DNA from: Dugong dugon
Lineage: Eukaryota > Chordata > Mammalia > Sirenia > Dugongidae
DNA length: 64,000 nucleotides
Assembly: GCA_030035585.1 (NCBI GenBank)
Contig: CM057475.1
Location: 4,163,501 to 4,227,500 of the forward strand
Direction: 5' to 3'
The translations under genes and the position numbers were made by a program. Under the pieces are notes generated by a model, which ran no database searches, was not told the origin of the DNA, and worked only from the letters and a program-made list of their open reading frames with translations. This document shows, piece by piece, positions 1 to 14,733 of the stretch. Position 1 is the stretch's first letter. Each line of letters opens with the position of its first letter.

Positions 1-2598
1 GTCCTGCTAATGGAAGAGAAAAGAAATTAGTAAGTATTTCAAAGTCATACATAAAAAGAAAGATCTTTAGTAAAGGTAATAGCATGGGCAGTATAAGGTA
101 TTCATGCTTGAAAATTCTAGTTATTTTGTCCTTCATACTTTTTAACAACAAATGTATAAAAAGTGAGGATAAAATTATGTTGCAGGGCACATGAAATATA
201 AAGATGTATTCAGTGATAACAACAACAAAAAGGGGGGGAGGAATGGTATAGGTATCAAAGTTCTTGTATGTTACTGAAGTTAAGTTGGTATCGACTTACA
301 CTAGCATGTTACAAATGCAATAGGTCAAATGCAATATTCATGGTAGACACTAAGAAATTATCTAAAAATCATACACAGAAGGAAGGATAAGGGAACCAAA
401 GGTTCACTACAATCAATCAACAAAACCCAAAAGCAGGCAGTAGTAAAGGAAAAAGACAAAGAAGTCTAAGACACAAAAAGCAAATAATAAAATGGCAAAA
501 GTAAGTCCTTTCTTACAAGTTATTATAGTGAATATAAATGGAGTAAATACTTCAATCAAAAGGCAAAGTGTGGTAGAATGGGTTAAAAAACATGTCCCAA
601 CTATAAGCAGTTTAGAAGAGACACACCTTATACTCAAGAACACAGATGGGTTGAAGGTGAAAGGATGGAAAAAATATTCTATGCAAATAATAGCCAAAAG
701 AGAGCTAGAGTGTTAATCTTAACATCAGACAAAGTAGACTTTAAGACAAAATCTGTTAGCAGAGATAAATATGGACATTAAATAGTGATAAAAGGGTCAA
801 ATCATCAAGAAGAATTAACAATTATAAATATATATGCACACAACATTGGAGCACTTAAATGTATGAAGTAAACACTGATAGAATTGAAGGATGAAATAGA
901 CAGCACTACAATAATACTTGGAGACTTTAATACACCATTTTCAACATAGGACAGGACATCTAGAAAGATGATCAACAAGGAAACAGAGGACTTGAAAAAC
1001 GCTATAAACTCACTAGACTTAACAGACATATATAGAATACTTCACCCAATAATAGCACAATATATATTCTATTCCAGTGCACATGGATCATTCTCCAAGA
1101 TAGATCACGTTAGGTCACAAAGCAAGCCTCAATAAAATTAAAAAGATCGAAATCATACAAAGTATTTTCCCCGACCACAGTGGAGTGAAACTACAAATCA
1201 ATAACAGAAAGAAAAAAAAACCTGGAAAATACATGAAGATATGGAAATTAACACACTATTAAACTACTAGTGGGTCAAGGAAGAAATCACAAATTACTTA
1301 GAGTCAAAATAAAATAAAAGCAAAACATACCAGAACTTATGGGATGCAGTGAAGGCAGTACTCAGAAGGAAACTTATAGCAAAAAATTCCAACACGAAAA
1401 AAAGAAGAAAGATATCAAGTCAACAGTCTAACTCCTCAGCTTGAGGAACTAGAAAGAGAAGAACAAACTAAGCCTAAACCTACCAGTAGAAAGGAAATAG
1501 CAAAGACCGGAGCAGAAATAAATGAAATTGAAAACAGAAAAACAATAGAGAGAATTAACAAAATCTGAACTTCATTCTTTGAAAAGATCGATACAATTTA
1601 CAAACCTTTAGTTAAAGTGACGAAGAGAAAAGTTGCAAATAACCAAAACAAGAAATGAAAGGGGAGACATTACAACTGACCCAATAGAAATAAAAATAAT
1701 TATGACAGAACAGTATGAACAACTGTATGGCAACAAGCTGGATAACCTAGATGAAATGTACAAATTCTTAGAAACACACAAACACCCAAACTGACCCAAG
1801 AGGAAATAGGAAATCTCAGCAGACTCATACCAAGTGAAGAGATTGAATCAGTGATCAAAAGCCTCTCAACAAAAAAAGTTCTGGACCAGATGGCTTCACA
1901 AGGGAATTCTACCAAATATTTAGAGAAGAATTGCTACCAATCCTGCGTAAACTCTTCCAAAAGATAGAGAAGGAAAAAAATACTCCCTAATTCATTCTAT
2001 GAAGCAAACAAAACCTTGTTACCAAAACAAGACAAAGACACCACAAGAAAAGAAAACTACAGGCCGGTATCCCTTGTAAATATAGATGCGACAAAATACT
2101 AGTGAACAGAATCCAACAGCATATTAAGAGTTATACACCATGACCAAGAGGGATTTATTCCAGGAATGCAAGGATAGTTCCACATTAGAAAATCAATTAA
2201 GGTAATAAACCACATCAACAGAACAAAGGAAAAGAACCACATGATCATCTCTATGGATGCAGAAAAGGCATTTAATAAAACCCAACACCCTTTCTTGAAA
2301 ACCCTTAACAAGATTGGAATAGAAGGGAAGTTCCTCAATATGATTTAGGGCATATATGAAAAACCAGCAGCCAACATTATACTTAATGGAGAAAGATTGA
2401 GAGCTTTCCCCCTGAAATTGGAAACAAGACAAGGGTGCCTACTCTCAAACTCCTATTCAGTATTATATTAGAAGTCCTAGCCAGAGCAATCAGAATAATA
2501 AATAAGAATAATAAGCAATAAGAAAAATAAATAAAAGGTATCCAAATCTGAAAAGAAGAAGTAAAATTAACTCTATTCACAGATGACATGATCCTATA
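1..2598 (+). mobile_element. Old L1 LINE (L1M-type), inter-ORF region and most of ORF2, 5' part cut by window edge
   Basis: The first ~490 bases resemble the ORF1-ORF2 spacer of L1M elements. ORF2 then opens at 492 with an endonuclease start: NINGVN-like motif, then SLEETHL in place of the usual QETHL. Decayed ORF2 sequence continues through the endonuclease and into the reverse transcriptase, ending near the RT active site (cagatgacatgatcc at about 2580). The longest clean frame is only 74 codons, so the copy is dead. A DNA transposon splits it at 2599 and it resumes at 3156. The assignment to L1 is firm; the subfamily is inferred from the spacer. Confidence 0.9.
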
Positions 2599-3155
2599 CA
2601 AACAGTCCTCAACTTACAAGAGGTTTCCATTCTGATGACTTAAGTAGGCGTGGTAACAATTCTTCTCTAAATATTTGGTAGAATTCCCTTGTGAAGCCAT
2701 CTGATCTAGGACTTTTTTATCGGGAGGTTTTGGTCACTGATTTAATCTCTTCACTTGTTATTGGTCTGCTGAGATTTCCTATTTCCTCTTGGGTCAGTTT
2801 GGATGTTTGTGTGCTTCTAAGAATTTGTCCATTTCATCTAGGTTATCCAGCTTGTTGCTGTACAGTTGTTCATAGTATTCTGTCTTTTCAAAGAACCTAT
2901 TTAAGTCAGTTCTGTCGTAAGTCAAATGCCTCATTTTTTTCTTTTTTTTTTTTTAGTTTTCATTATTATTGCTTTTTATTTTCAGTATCTTTATAAATCT
3001 GATCTTTGTCTCTGGGGATTGGAAACATTACATATAAACTTACAGATATATTTAACATCATATGTAGTACATATTACTAATGATAAGATGTACAAAAAAA
3101 AGTCATAAGTGCAGTTCATCATAACTCGGATACATTGTAAACGGAGAACTACCTG
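2599..3155. mobile_element. Tigger-like (Tc1/mariner-type) non-autonomous DNA transposon with TA target duplication
   Basis: The L1 is interrupted between 'cctata' and 'tatagaaaatccc', the TA at 2597-2598 being repeated at 3156-3157. The insert starts CAAACAGTCCTCAACTTACA and its other end, reverse-complemented, starts CAGGTAGTTCTCCGTTTACA, giving diverged terminal inverted repeats. A TA duplication with CAG-type ends fits the Tc1/mariner (Tigger/pogo) group. No transposase is visible, so it is a short internally replaced derivative. Its middle (2652-2892) is not transposon sequence but an inverted piece of L1 ORF2. The exact family is not assigned. Confidence 0.75.
2652..2892 (-). repeat. 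Inverted ~240 bp copy of L1 ORF2 inside the DNA transposon
   Basis: Read on the minus strand, this stretch matches the host L1 at about 1700-1935 with roughly 90 percent identity by eye: the same landmarks appear in reverse (aatatttggtagaattccc, catctaggttatccagcttg, atttcctatttcctcttggg). It has neither an L1 5' nor 3' end and no poly-A, so it is not an ordinary retrotransposition. It sits between transposon terminal segments. It could be captured L1 sequence or a template-switch inverted duplication from the L1 ~750 bp upstream. Confidence 0.8.
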
Positions 3156-3849
3156 TATATAGAAAATCCCAAAGAATCCATGAAAAAGCTTCTAGAGCTA
3201 ATAGAGGAATTTAGCAAAGTTGCAGGGTACACGCCTAAGAATGCATAAGAAAACATGCATAGGAATGCAGCAGGTTATAAAGTCAACAACCAAAAATCAA
3301 TTGAGTTTCTATACACCAGCAATAAGAAATTTTAAAAGGAAATTATGAAAGTGATTCAGTTTACAATGGCATCTGAGAGAACAAAATACGAAGGAATAAA
3401 CTTCACCAAGGATGTTACAGACTTATACAATAAAAATTATAAAACACTGATGGATGAGACCAAAGAAGACACAAATAAATGGAAAGATGTTCTATGTTCA
3501 TGGATTGGAACACAATATTGTTAAGTTGGCAACACTACCCAAAACAATCTATAGGTTCAACATAATCTGATCAGAATCCCAATAGCTTTCTTTATAGAAA
3601 TACAAAAATCAACCCTCATCTTTATATGGAATGGCCACAGACCCTGAATAACTAAAACAATTTTGATGAGAAAGAACAAAGTAGGAGGACTCACACCTCC
3701 TGGTTTTCAAAAATATATTATACAACTACAGTAATCAAAATACCCTGGTACTTGTTTAGTGATAGACACATACATAGATCAATGGAATAGAATTGAGAAT
3801 CAGAAATAAATCTACACATTTATGGTCAACTGATTTTTGACAAAGGTGC
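3156..3849 (+). mobile_element. Old L1 (L1M-type), continuation of ORF2
   Basis: This resumes the L1 of 1-2598 directly after the transposon, from just beyond the RT active site (tagaaaatcccaaagaatcc) to the part of ORF2 where a tryptophan/tyrosine-rich 'tacactggt...caactgatttttgac' segment lies. Its 3' end is lost at an abrupt junction with an ERVL-type LTR at 3850. No poly-A tail or 3' UTR of this copy is found downstream. Confidence 0.88.
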
Positions 3850-4391
3850 TGTGATGGTTAATGCTATGTGTCAACTTGGCTAGGCTATGATTCTCAGTGG
3901 TTTGGCAGACACTTTGCAGTTACCTCCCATTTTGTGATCTGATGTGAGTAGCCAATCAGTTGGAAGAATAGTTTCCTTGGGGATGTGGCCTGCATCCATT
4001 ATATAAATGAATGTTCTGACAAATCTTTCTCAATCCTGCATTCATCTCGATGTCGCCTGACCTCCAGTTATTGGGACGTAAGAAGCCTTTAGCCTGTCCC
4101 CTGACCTGCTGATTTTGAATTCGCCAGCTCCCGCGACCCTGTGATCTAGTAGCCTGCCACCTGAGCTGCAGATTTTGAGTTTGTCATCCCCTACAACCCT
4201 GTGAGTCAGAAAAGCCTCCAGACTGTCACTTGGCCCATGGAATTGGAACTCGCCAGCCTCCACAATAGCATGAGCCATTTCCTTGAAATCTCTCTCTCTC
4301 TCTTTCTTTCTTTCTCTCTCTCTCTCTCTCTATATATATATGTACATATACTTCACTGGTTTTGATCCCCTAGAGAATTCAGCCTAAGACA
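3850..4391 (+). mobile_element. ERVL-type LTR (MLT2-like), plus orientation
   Basis: It starts TGTGATGGTTAATGCTATGT and ends CCTAAGACA, the TG...CA form and wording of ERVL (HERV-L/MLT2 group) LTRs. It has a CT-rich and TA-rich low-complexity segment before the end, as is usual in this group. The bases just after it (tttggttctgagagtgg) look like a tRNA-Leu-type primer binding site, so it is a 5' LTR with internal sequence attached. There is no matching 5-bp duplication with the far side of the element. Fossil. Confidence 0.75.
4292..4341. repeat. (TC)n / (TA)n simple repeat inside the LTR
   Basis: A run of tctctc with ttctttc variants is followed by a short tatata tract. It lies just before the LTR end, the same position as the CA/TA tract in the opposed LTR at 5795-5868. 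Confidence 0.9.
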
Positions 4392-5680
4392 TTTGGTTCT
4401 GAGAGTGGTTCTTGAGGAACAAAATCTTAAAAATAAGTTTTCTGAATTGGTTCTTAAGTCTGGATACTCATAAAGGCATTAAATAACTCTATCTCCAGCA
4501 GTAAAGAGAGCACTGCTAATGCATGGCATGAGGTGGCAGTAGAAATATGCAAAATATCACCACCATAGGGTCAAATATTTGTGAGAGACAAGGATCTGGG
4601 TGATTGTGTATGTGATACATTTGCACATTTTTGTCAGACTTAGAAGTAAAAGGAAGCTGGTTGGTTGTTACTTCTTTCTCTAGACAAAGTGGAGAAAGAA
4701 AGGGATGAGCTCAGGGATTCAGAGTCACAGCTCAAGCATCACATAAAAGACTTGAAAGTTGCTATTTTTGTCCTGAAAGAAAGTTTTATTTCTTTTAATA
4801 ATGGAGGTGATATTGCCAAAAACCAAACCCAGAGTCTTAGCCTAAGAGTGGCTGACTTGCGATGCCAAATGAATTTCCAACCTAAACTAATGTCAAATGT
4901 TAAAGTGAGTGCATTGATTGGGAAGAAATGGGATCCTGAAACTTGTGATGGGGACATATTGGCAGATAATCTGGAAACAGTTGAATCACTCCTGCCAACA
5001 GAATCAGTCCTCTCACTTCCGTCTGAAGAGATTACTCCAGTTTTGTGTACTCATCCACATTCCCCAGTAAAACCATCCTTTCTACCCACATCTGATGAGA
5101 ATAACCCAGCTGTGTCTGAAAAATCCTTGTCTGATACATTCCCTGGGGTGGAGCCTGGGCATTGCCCAGGACACTGTCTGAGGCAAATGTCTTACAAGAC
5201 ATTGCTGAATGTTACCAGCACCCACCCCCACCACCCATTTTTTGCTTCTAGATCTGTAACTATACTTAAGTCCCATTAAGCCCCAAGAGGTGAGTACAAA
5301 TTGTGGTCCAGGAGAAGTCACACTACACTCCAAAAGAACTCCTTGATTTTTCTAATATATACAAACTGAAACCTGGGGAATATATGTGAGAATGGATATT
5401 AAGGGTGTGAGATAATGCTGCAAGGAACATAAAGTTGGATCAGTCTGAATTTATTGATATGACCCACTAAACACAGTTAATTCATTCAATGTTTCAGCCC
5501 AAGAGGTTAGAAAAGGATCTAATAGTTTATTTGGTTGGTTCACTGAAGTGTGGGCTAAGAGGCAGTCTACCCTAAACCAAGTTGAAATGCCAGAACTGCC
5601 TGGGTATACTGTAGACGAAGGTGTCCAAAGCCTTAGTGAAATCGGTATTTTAGAGTGGATTTATCAGTGCCTTGAAGACT
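4392..5680 (+). mobile_element. ERVL-type internal region with Gag-like remnant (fossil)
   Basis: This follows the LTR and primer-binding-like site. A 204-codon open stretch at 4665-5279 begins with a heptad-like, charged coiled-coil segment and contains ALIGKKWDPETCDGD, very like the 'LIGKEWDP.TWDGD' signature of HERV-L/MaLR Gag. Further Gag-like text (LFGWFTEVWAKR, MPELPGYTVDEGVQ) follows near 5518-5660. The region is broken and carries no pol or env. It is not a host gene. Confidence 0.7.
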
Positions 5681-5683
5681 AGC

Positions 5684-5754
5684 CAGACTTGGGAACCAAT
5701 TCAGAAAACTCATACTAATGATTTTGTTTCTCCAGAACCAGTCTCGGTACCAAA
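5684..5754 (-). mobile_element. Start of an ERVL internal region in reverse orientation
   Basis: The reverse complement matches the first ~90 bases after the plus-strand LTR, including the primer-binding-like site and the aattggttcttaagtctgg segment at about 4440-4465. This shows that a second element of the same family runs inward from the right and meets the first one here. Confidence 0.7.
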
Positions 5755-5795
5755 TGTCTTAGTCTGAGTTATCTAGAGAAGCAAAACCAGGGAAG

Positions 5796-5869
<74 letters not shown>

Positions 5870-6349
5870 ATTTAAGTATATGTAGAGAGATTTATCTCAA
5901 GAAAATGGCTCATGCAGTTGTGGAGGCTGGCAAGTCTCAAATTCGTGGTTCACATATCAGGCTGGAGGCTTCTTCTGACTCATGTGGTTGCAGGGGCTGA
6001 AGAACCCAAAATTGGCAGGTCAGGCAGAATATTGCTGGCTGATGGTACTGTGGAAGGTGGCGAATCACAATATCTGCAGGTCAGGCAGCAGGCTGCTGGC
6101 TCACGTCTCAGGAACTGGAGGTCAGAATATGATTAGCTGGGTGCAGGATCCAGAGAGACCTTTGCCAAAACATCCTTATATGTTGGATACAGGTCACACC
6201 TTCAAGGAGACTGACTGGCTTTCAAAGATTGGCTTTCAGCTGATTGGCTGCTCACATCAGATCACAAAATGGAGAATGATTTTATAATATGTGCCAAACT
6301 GCTGTGAATCATTGCTTATCCAAGTTGACACATAACCTTAACCACCACA
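5755..6349 (-). mobile_element. ERVL-type LTR (same family as 3850-4391), minus orientation
   Basis: It begins TGTCTTAGTCTGAG and ends AACCACCACA, the reverse complement of a TGTGGTGG...TAAGACA LTR. It shares the CT/CA-plus-TA low-complexity tract and the repeated 'ggctcatgcagttgtggaggctgg' type text with the plus copy. The five bases outside it (tcccc) do not match those outside the left LTR (ggtgc). Fossil. Confidence 0.75.
5795..5868. repeat. (CA)n microsatellite followed by (TA)n
   Basis: About 33 CA units with a single GA interruption at 5821 run directly into tatatata. It lies inside the minus-strand LTR and is likely to be length-polymorphic. Confidence 0.95.
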
Positions 6350-8273
6350 TCCCCTTATAACTCTTCTTAGTTTCTGAAAGGTCAACAATAATATCCATCT
6401 TTAAATTCTAATTGTGTTCATCTGTGTTTTCTCTGTTTCTTTTTGGTTAATTTAAGTAAAGGTTAGCAAATTTTGTAGATTTTTCAAAGAATAAACTTTT
6501 TGTTTCATTGATTTTGTCCATTATTTTTCTGTTTTCTATTTCATTTATTTCCTTTCTAATCCTTATTACTTCTGTCATTCTGTTTGTCTTGAGTTTATTT
6601 TGCTCTTCCTTTTCAAGATTTGTAAGGTGAAAACTTAGATTATTGATTTGAGATTCCTTCATTAATAACATAAACATTTAAAGCTATAAATTATCCTAAA
6701 GCTCTGCTTAGCTGCATCTCATAAATTTAATATGTTGTGCTTTTATTTTCATTTTGTTCAAAATATTTTCTAATTCCCCTTGAAATGTATTCTTTGACCC
6801 ATGGATTATGTATAGCTTAATTTACAAATATTTTGGTCATTTCCAAATTCCCTTCTTACTTAATTTGTTGTGGCAGGAGAACACACTTTGTATGATTTAA
6901 ACCCTTTTAAATTTATTAAGATGTGTTTTACGGCCTAGTATATGGTCTTTCCTGGAAAAATATTTCATATGTGTTTAAAATGAATGTGTATTGTGCGGTT
7001 TTTGAGTGGAACTTTGTTAGGTAAAATTTATTAAGAGTGATCAAGCCTTCTGTATACTTTCTGTCTAGTTGTTTTACCAATTATTGGGGTGGTGCTTAAA
7101 GTCTGTAGCAATTATTGTTGAATTATCTATTTCTCTGTTTAATTTTGTCAATTTTTCTCCATGTGTTTTGGGGCTCTGTTTTTGGGTGCATATATGTTTA
7201 TAATTGATATATTTTCCTTCCAATTTGTCCCTCTTATCATTACAAAATGCCCCCCCTTTGTATATAATAACATTTTTTTGTCTTAAAGTCTATTTTGTCT
7301 GATATAAGTATAGTACTTCAGCTATATTATTTGGCTACTATTTGCATGGCATACTTTTTTCCATATCTTTACTTCCAACCTATTTGTGTCTTTGAATCTA
7401 AAATGTGTCTCTTATTCATAGCATATAGTGAGATCTTGTTTTTATTATTATTGTTATTGTGTCTGACAATTTCTGCCTATTGGTTACAATGCTTACTTAA
7501 TTTACATTTAATATAGTATTGATATGGTAGGAATTATATATACCTTTTTTCTTAAATTTTCTTCATGTCGTTTGTCTTTCGGTTCTTCTCTTCCTCCATT
7601 AGTGCTTTCTTTTGCATTATGTGAATATTTTCTAGTGTAACAATGATTTTTTTTAATGATTATTTTTTTGGGCTATTTTCTTAGAGATTGTTGTAAGACT
7701 TACCAAGTACATCTTAATTTATCAGATTCTACCTCACGTTTATACTAACAATTCAATTGAGATATAGGAATATTACTCCTATATAGTTCTATTGCCTCTC
7801 TCTCCCCCTTTTGCTGTTATTCTTACATATATTGCATCTATGTATGTTTCACACTTATACATCTTTATATGTTGTACTTATTACTTTATATAATTTTATG
7901 TCTTTAAAGAAGCAGAAGAAAGGAGAGTAAATATATGTTCACAGGTTGTGTTATATTAATGATTTTATCTACTATTCTGGTTCTCTTCATTTTTTAATGT
8001 GAATACGAGTTACCATATGCTGTCATTTCCTTACTCAAGTAGAGTTTTGTTTCAACCCACCTCTTTTGTGCTATTATTGTCAAATATATTGCATTTCTGT
8101 ATGTTATAGGCCCAATAATGTAATTACATACACATTGCTTTATATGTCACTTTTTAAATCAGTTAACAGAAGATATATACATTTATATGTCTTTAATTTA
8201 CCTTCCTGATAAATCACATTATTACCTTATTGGTGCTGTTTTTTTCTTTTCTTTTTTTTAATTGTGTTGTGAA
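6350..8273 (-). mobile_element. Old L1 LINE (L1M-type), ORF2 5' half and inter-ORF spacer
   Basis: The minus strand at 6447-6677 encodes IRIRKEINEIENRKIMDKIN, the conserved linker between endonuclease and RT of L1 ORF2. Going right, the sequence passes through the endonuclease and, from ~7480, into an AT-rich L1M-type inter-ORF spacer. The copy is interrupted by young L1 copy A at 8274. Its flank continues at 16620-16657 and, beyond an LTR, at 17196. It is more decayed than the L1 at 1-3849. Confidence 0.8.
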
Positions 8274-8286
8274 TTTTTTTTTTTTT

Positions 8287-9452
8287 AATATTTTAGTGAA
8301 GTGAAGGCTTACAGAACAAATAGTTTCTCATGAAACAGTAGTACACATGTTGTTTTATGACATTGGCTAAAAACCCAACAAAGTATTAACCCTCTAACTT
8401 CTCAAACTTTTTTTGTATTTTTTTGACTGAAAATACACATAGCCAAAGATACACTTTTCAAAAATTTCTACATACACAGTTCAGTGACATTGACTATGCT
8501 CTTCCTATTGTGCTGTTATTCTCACTTAAGATGAAGGCTTACAGAACACAATACTTTCTCATTTAACAGTTACTAAAAATGCTGCCCTATGACAATGGTT
8601 AACAATCTCACAACACATCAACAATATCCTTACTCAACCTTGGGTTCCCTATCACCAGCTTCCTTGCCCCTTCTGCCTTCTGGCCCTTGTCACTGGACTC
8701 CTGTACATCGTTAGTCTCATTTGGTTTTACAGGGCTATACACTCCCAGGCTGAACAGAGAACTTCGGAGGTAACTTCAACACTGAACTAAAAGGGTGTCT
8801 GGGGGCCAAACTCTCAAGGTTTTCTCCAGTCTCCTTTGAGCCAGTAAATCTGGTCTTCTTTTTCTGTGAGTTAGAATTATGCTCTACATCCTTCTCCAGC
8901 TCTATCCAGAAACCTTTGCTCTGATCCTGGTCAGAGCAGTCAGTGGTGGTAGCTGGGCACCATCTAGCTGTACTAGACTCAGTGTGGTGGAGGCATTGGT
9001 AGCTGTGGACAATTAGTCCTTCAGACTAATCTTTTCCTTGTATCCTATTCTCTTCATTCTCCCTTGCTCCCGAATTGAAAAGACCAGTGGAGTATCTTAG
9101 ACGGCCGCTCACAGGCTTTTAAAACCCCAGACACAACTCACCAAGGTAGAATGTAGAACATTGTCTATATAAGTTGTGTCATGCCGATAGAGCTAGATGT
9201 TCCCTGAGACCATGGTCCCCACAGCCCTCCGCCCAGCAATTCAGTCCCTCAGGGAGTTCGGATGTGTCTATGGGGCTTCCATGACCTTTCCTTGTACAGG
9301 TTGTGCTAGTTTCCCCTGTATTGTGTACTGTCTCACCCTTCACCCAAGATACCACTTATCTATTGCCTATTTAGTAGTTCCCCCCCACCGCTCCCATCCC
9401 GGGTAACAAACAAAGATTGTTACATTTTGTGTGTGAACTTTTTCATGGGATT
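8287..9452 (-). other. L1 copy A 3' UTR
   Basis: About 1.17 kb lies between the ORF2 stop and the poly-A, far longer than the roughly 0.2 kb of human L1. Two related modules can be seen, each holding a 'gaaggcttacagaac' and 'ctatgacaatgg' landmark (about 8300-8400 and 8530-8640). The rest is shared with copies B and C, with the truncated copy at 57371-58366 and with the fragment at 22741-24060. Confidence 0.85.
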
Positions 9453-13262
<3,810 letters not shown>

Positions 13263-13266
<4 letters not shown>

Positions 13267-13529
13267 TTTGTAGTGCTTTTTATTGTGGTGCTCAAGTTTT
13301 CTTTGTTCTTCTTACTTTCTTGTGCTGAGTTTATTTTTTTATGGTTTTCTTTTTCTTTAATTTCTTTTGTTTTTGTAGGTTTTGTTTTTGCCGAGACTTT
13401 ATGTTTTTTGTCTTTATTTTTATGAGTTGGTTTGTTAACTTTCTTTGTGGTTACCATGAATTTTACCCTTATCTTTCTAAGTTTGAAGCAGTGTACCATT
13501 ACTTGGTATCGCCTTGCCTTCCTCTCCAT
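13263..13529 (-). other. Lysine-rich small open frame in the L1 inter-ORF spacer, copy A (88 codons)
   Basis: It begins MERKARRYQVMVHCFKLRKI and is rich in Lys, Thr and Asn. Its stop codon overlaps the ORF2 start as ATGA. The first ~60 codons align with the 79-codon frames in copies B and C, but the last part is in a different frame because of indels. No known domain is recognised. It may be a chance frame in A-rich DNA. Confidence 0.4.
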
Positions 13530-13857
13530 TAGAGGGTTCTATACCTATGCCATTTATTCCCTCTTTTATTGTTTTGATGTTGTTGTCATTTATTGATTAA
13601 CTGCTCTGATTCCCTGTTGTATTTCTTTTGGTTTTGGATAGTCCTCGAGAGTTCATTTCCTAGATTGGTATCTGGCTTCTACAATCCTGTGTCCTAGGTT
13701 CTGCCTGTGAGCTGAAGCTGTTTGTCCTCAGATCGAAGAACTCCCTTTAATAATTTTTGTTAGTTTGGTTTAACTTTTACATATTCCCTTAATTTCTGTT
13801 TATCTGTAAATGAACTAATTTCACCATCAAATTTGAATGAGAGTTTTGCAGGATATA

Positions 13858-14733
13858 TTATTCTTGGCTGACAATTTTTTTCTTTCAAGGTTTTATATAT
13901 GTCATCCCATTGCCTTCTTGCCTGCATGGTTTCTACCAAATAATCTGAGCTTAGTCTTATTGTTTGTCCTCTGTATGTGACTTCTTGTTTTTCACGAGCT
14001 GCTCTCAGGATTCTTTGTTTGTCTTTGGTTTTGGTGAGTGTGAATATGATATGCCTTGGTGATTTTCTTTTGGGTTCTCTTCTATATGGGGTTCATTGAG
14101 CTTCGTGGATGGCCAGATTTTCATCCTTCATGATAGTGGGGACGTTTTCTGTTGGCAGTTCCTCCATGATCCTCTCTGTGTTTTCTGTTTTCTCCCCCTG
14201 TTCTGGAATTCCAATCACTCGTAAATTTTTGCTTTTAATTATGTCCCACATAACTCTCAGGGTCTCTTCATTTTTCTTTGTTCTTTTTTCTGAGTTTTCC
14301 TCAAACACAGTTGTATCCAAGGCTTTGCACTGATCCTGTCTTCCACCGTTTTAAATCTGCTTCTCAGCACTTCTATGACATCACCCATTTCTGAAATCTT
14401 GTTGTTTATCTTTTTGATTTCTAATTGTTGTTTTTGTATAATTTCTAGTTGTGAATTTATTTTGGCATTTTGTTCCTGCATGATCTTCCTGAATTCTTCC
14501 AATTTTTTGTCTGTATTTTCCATGAATTTGTCTATTTTTGCCTCATGTTTGTCAGCTTTTTGCCTCAGTTCTTGGATAATTTCAAGTATTAGAGATTTGA
14601 ATTCCCTATCAGGTAGTTCTAGTGCATTTTCTTCCACAGGAGAGTCATCTGGTGTTTTATTTTGGACGCCTAATGGAACCATCTTATCCTGTTTTTGTAA
14701 ATGTTTTGATATTTTCTGCTGTTCTCTGGGCAT
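13858..14733 (-). pseudogene. L1 ORF1 (RNA-binding protein), copy A, broken
   Basis: The start MPREQQKISKHLQKQDKM is at 14733. An N-terminal coiled-coil stretch with heptads (QKADKHEAKIDKFMENTDKK) follows, then the RRM-type segment seen in 14093-14320 (KSKNLRVIGIPEQGEKTENT) and the basic C-terminal domain. The predicted stop follows VSQE at 13858. Total length is ~292 codons, slightly shorter than human ORF1p (338). The frame changes between the coiled coil and the RRM, so no full protein is possible. Confidence 0.85.

Noticed and set aside
4665-5279. 204-codon open frame that could be taken for a host gene
   Set aside because: It sits between an ERVL-type LTR with a primer-binding-like site and further Gag-like text, and carries the LIGK.WDP...DGD Gag signature; it is a fossil Gag remnant.
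5795-5868. CRISPR-like or satellite array
   Set aside because: It is a plain dinucleotide microsatellite inside an LTR; there are no spaced direct repeats anywhere in the window.
1-8273. A large inverted duplication with L1(+)-LTR(+) mirrored by LTR(-)-L1(-)
   Set aside because: The order is symmetrical, but the L1 junctions are at different ORF2 positions, the two L1s are of different age, and the bases outside the LTRs do not match.
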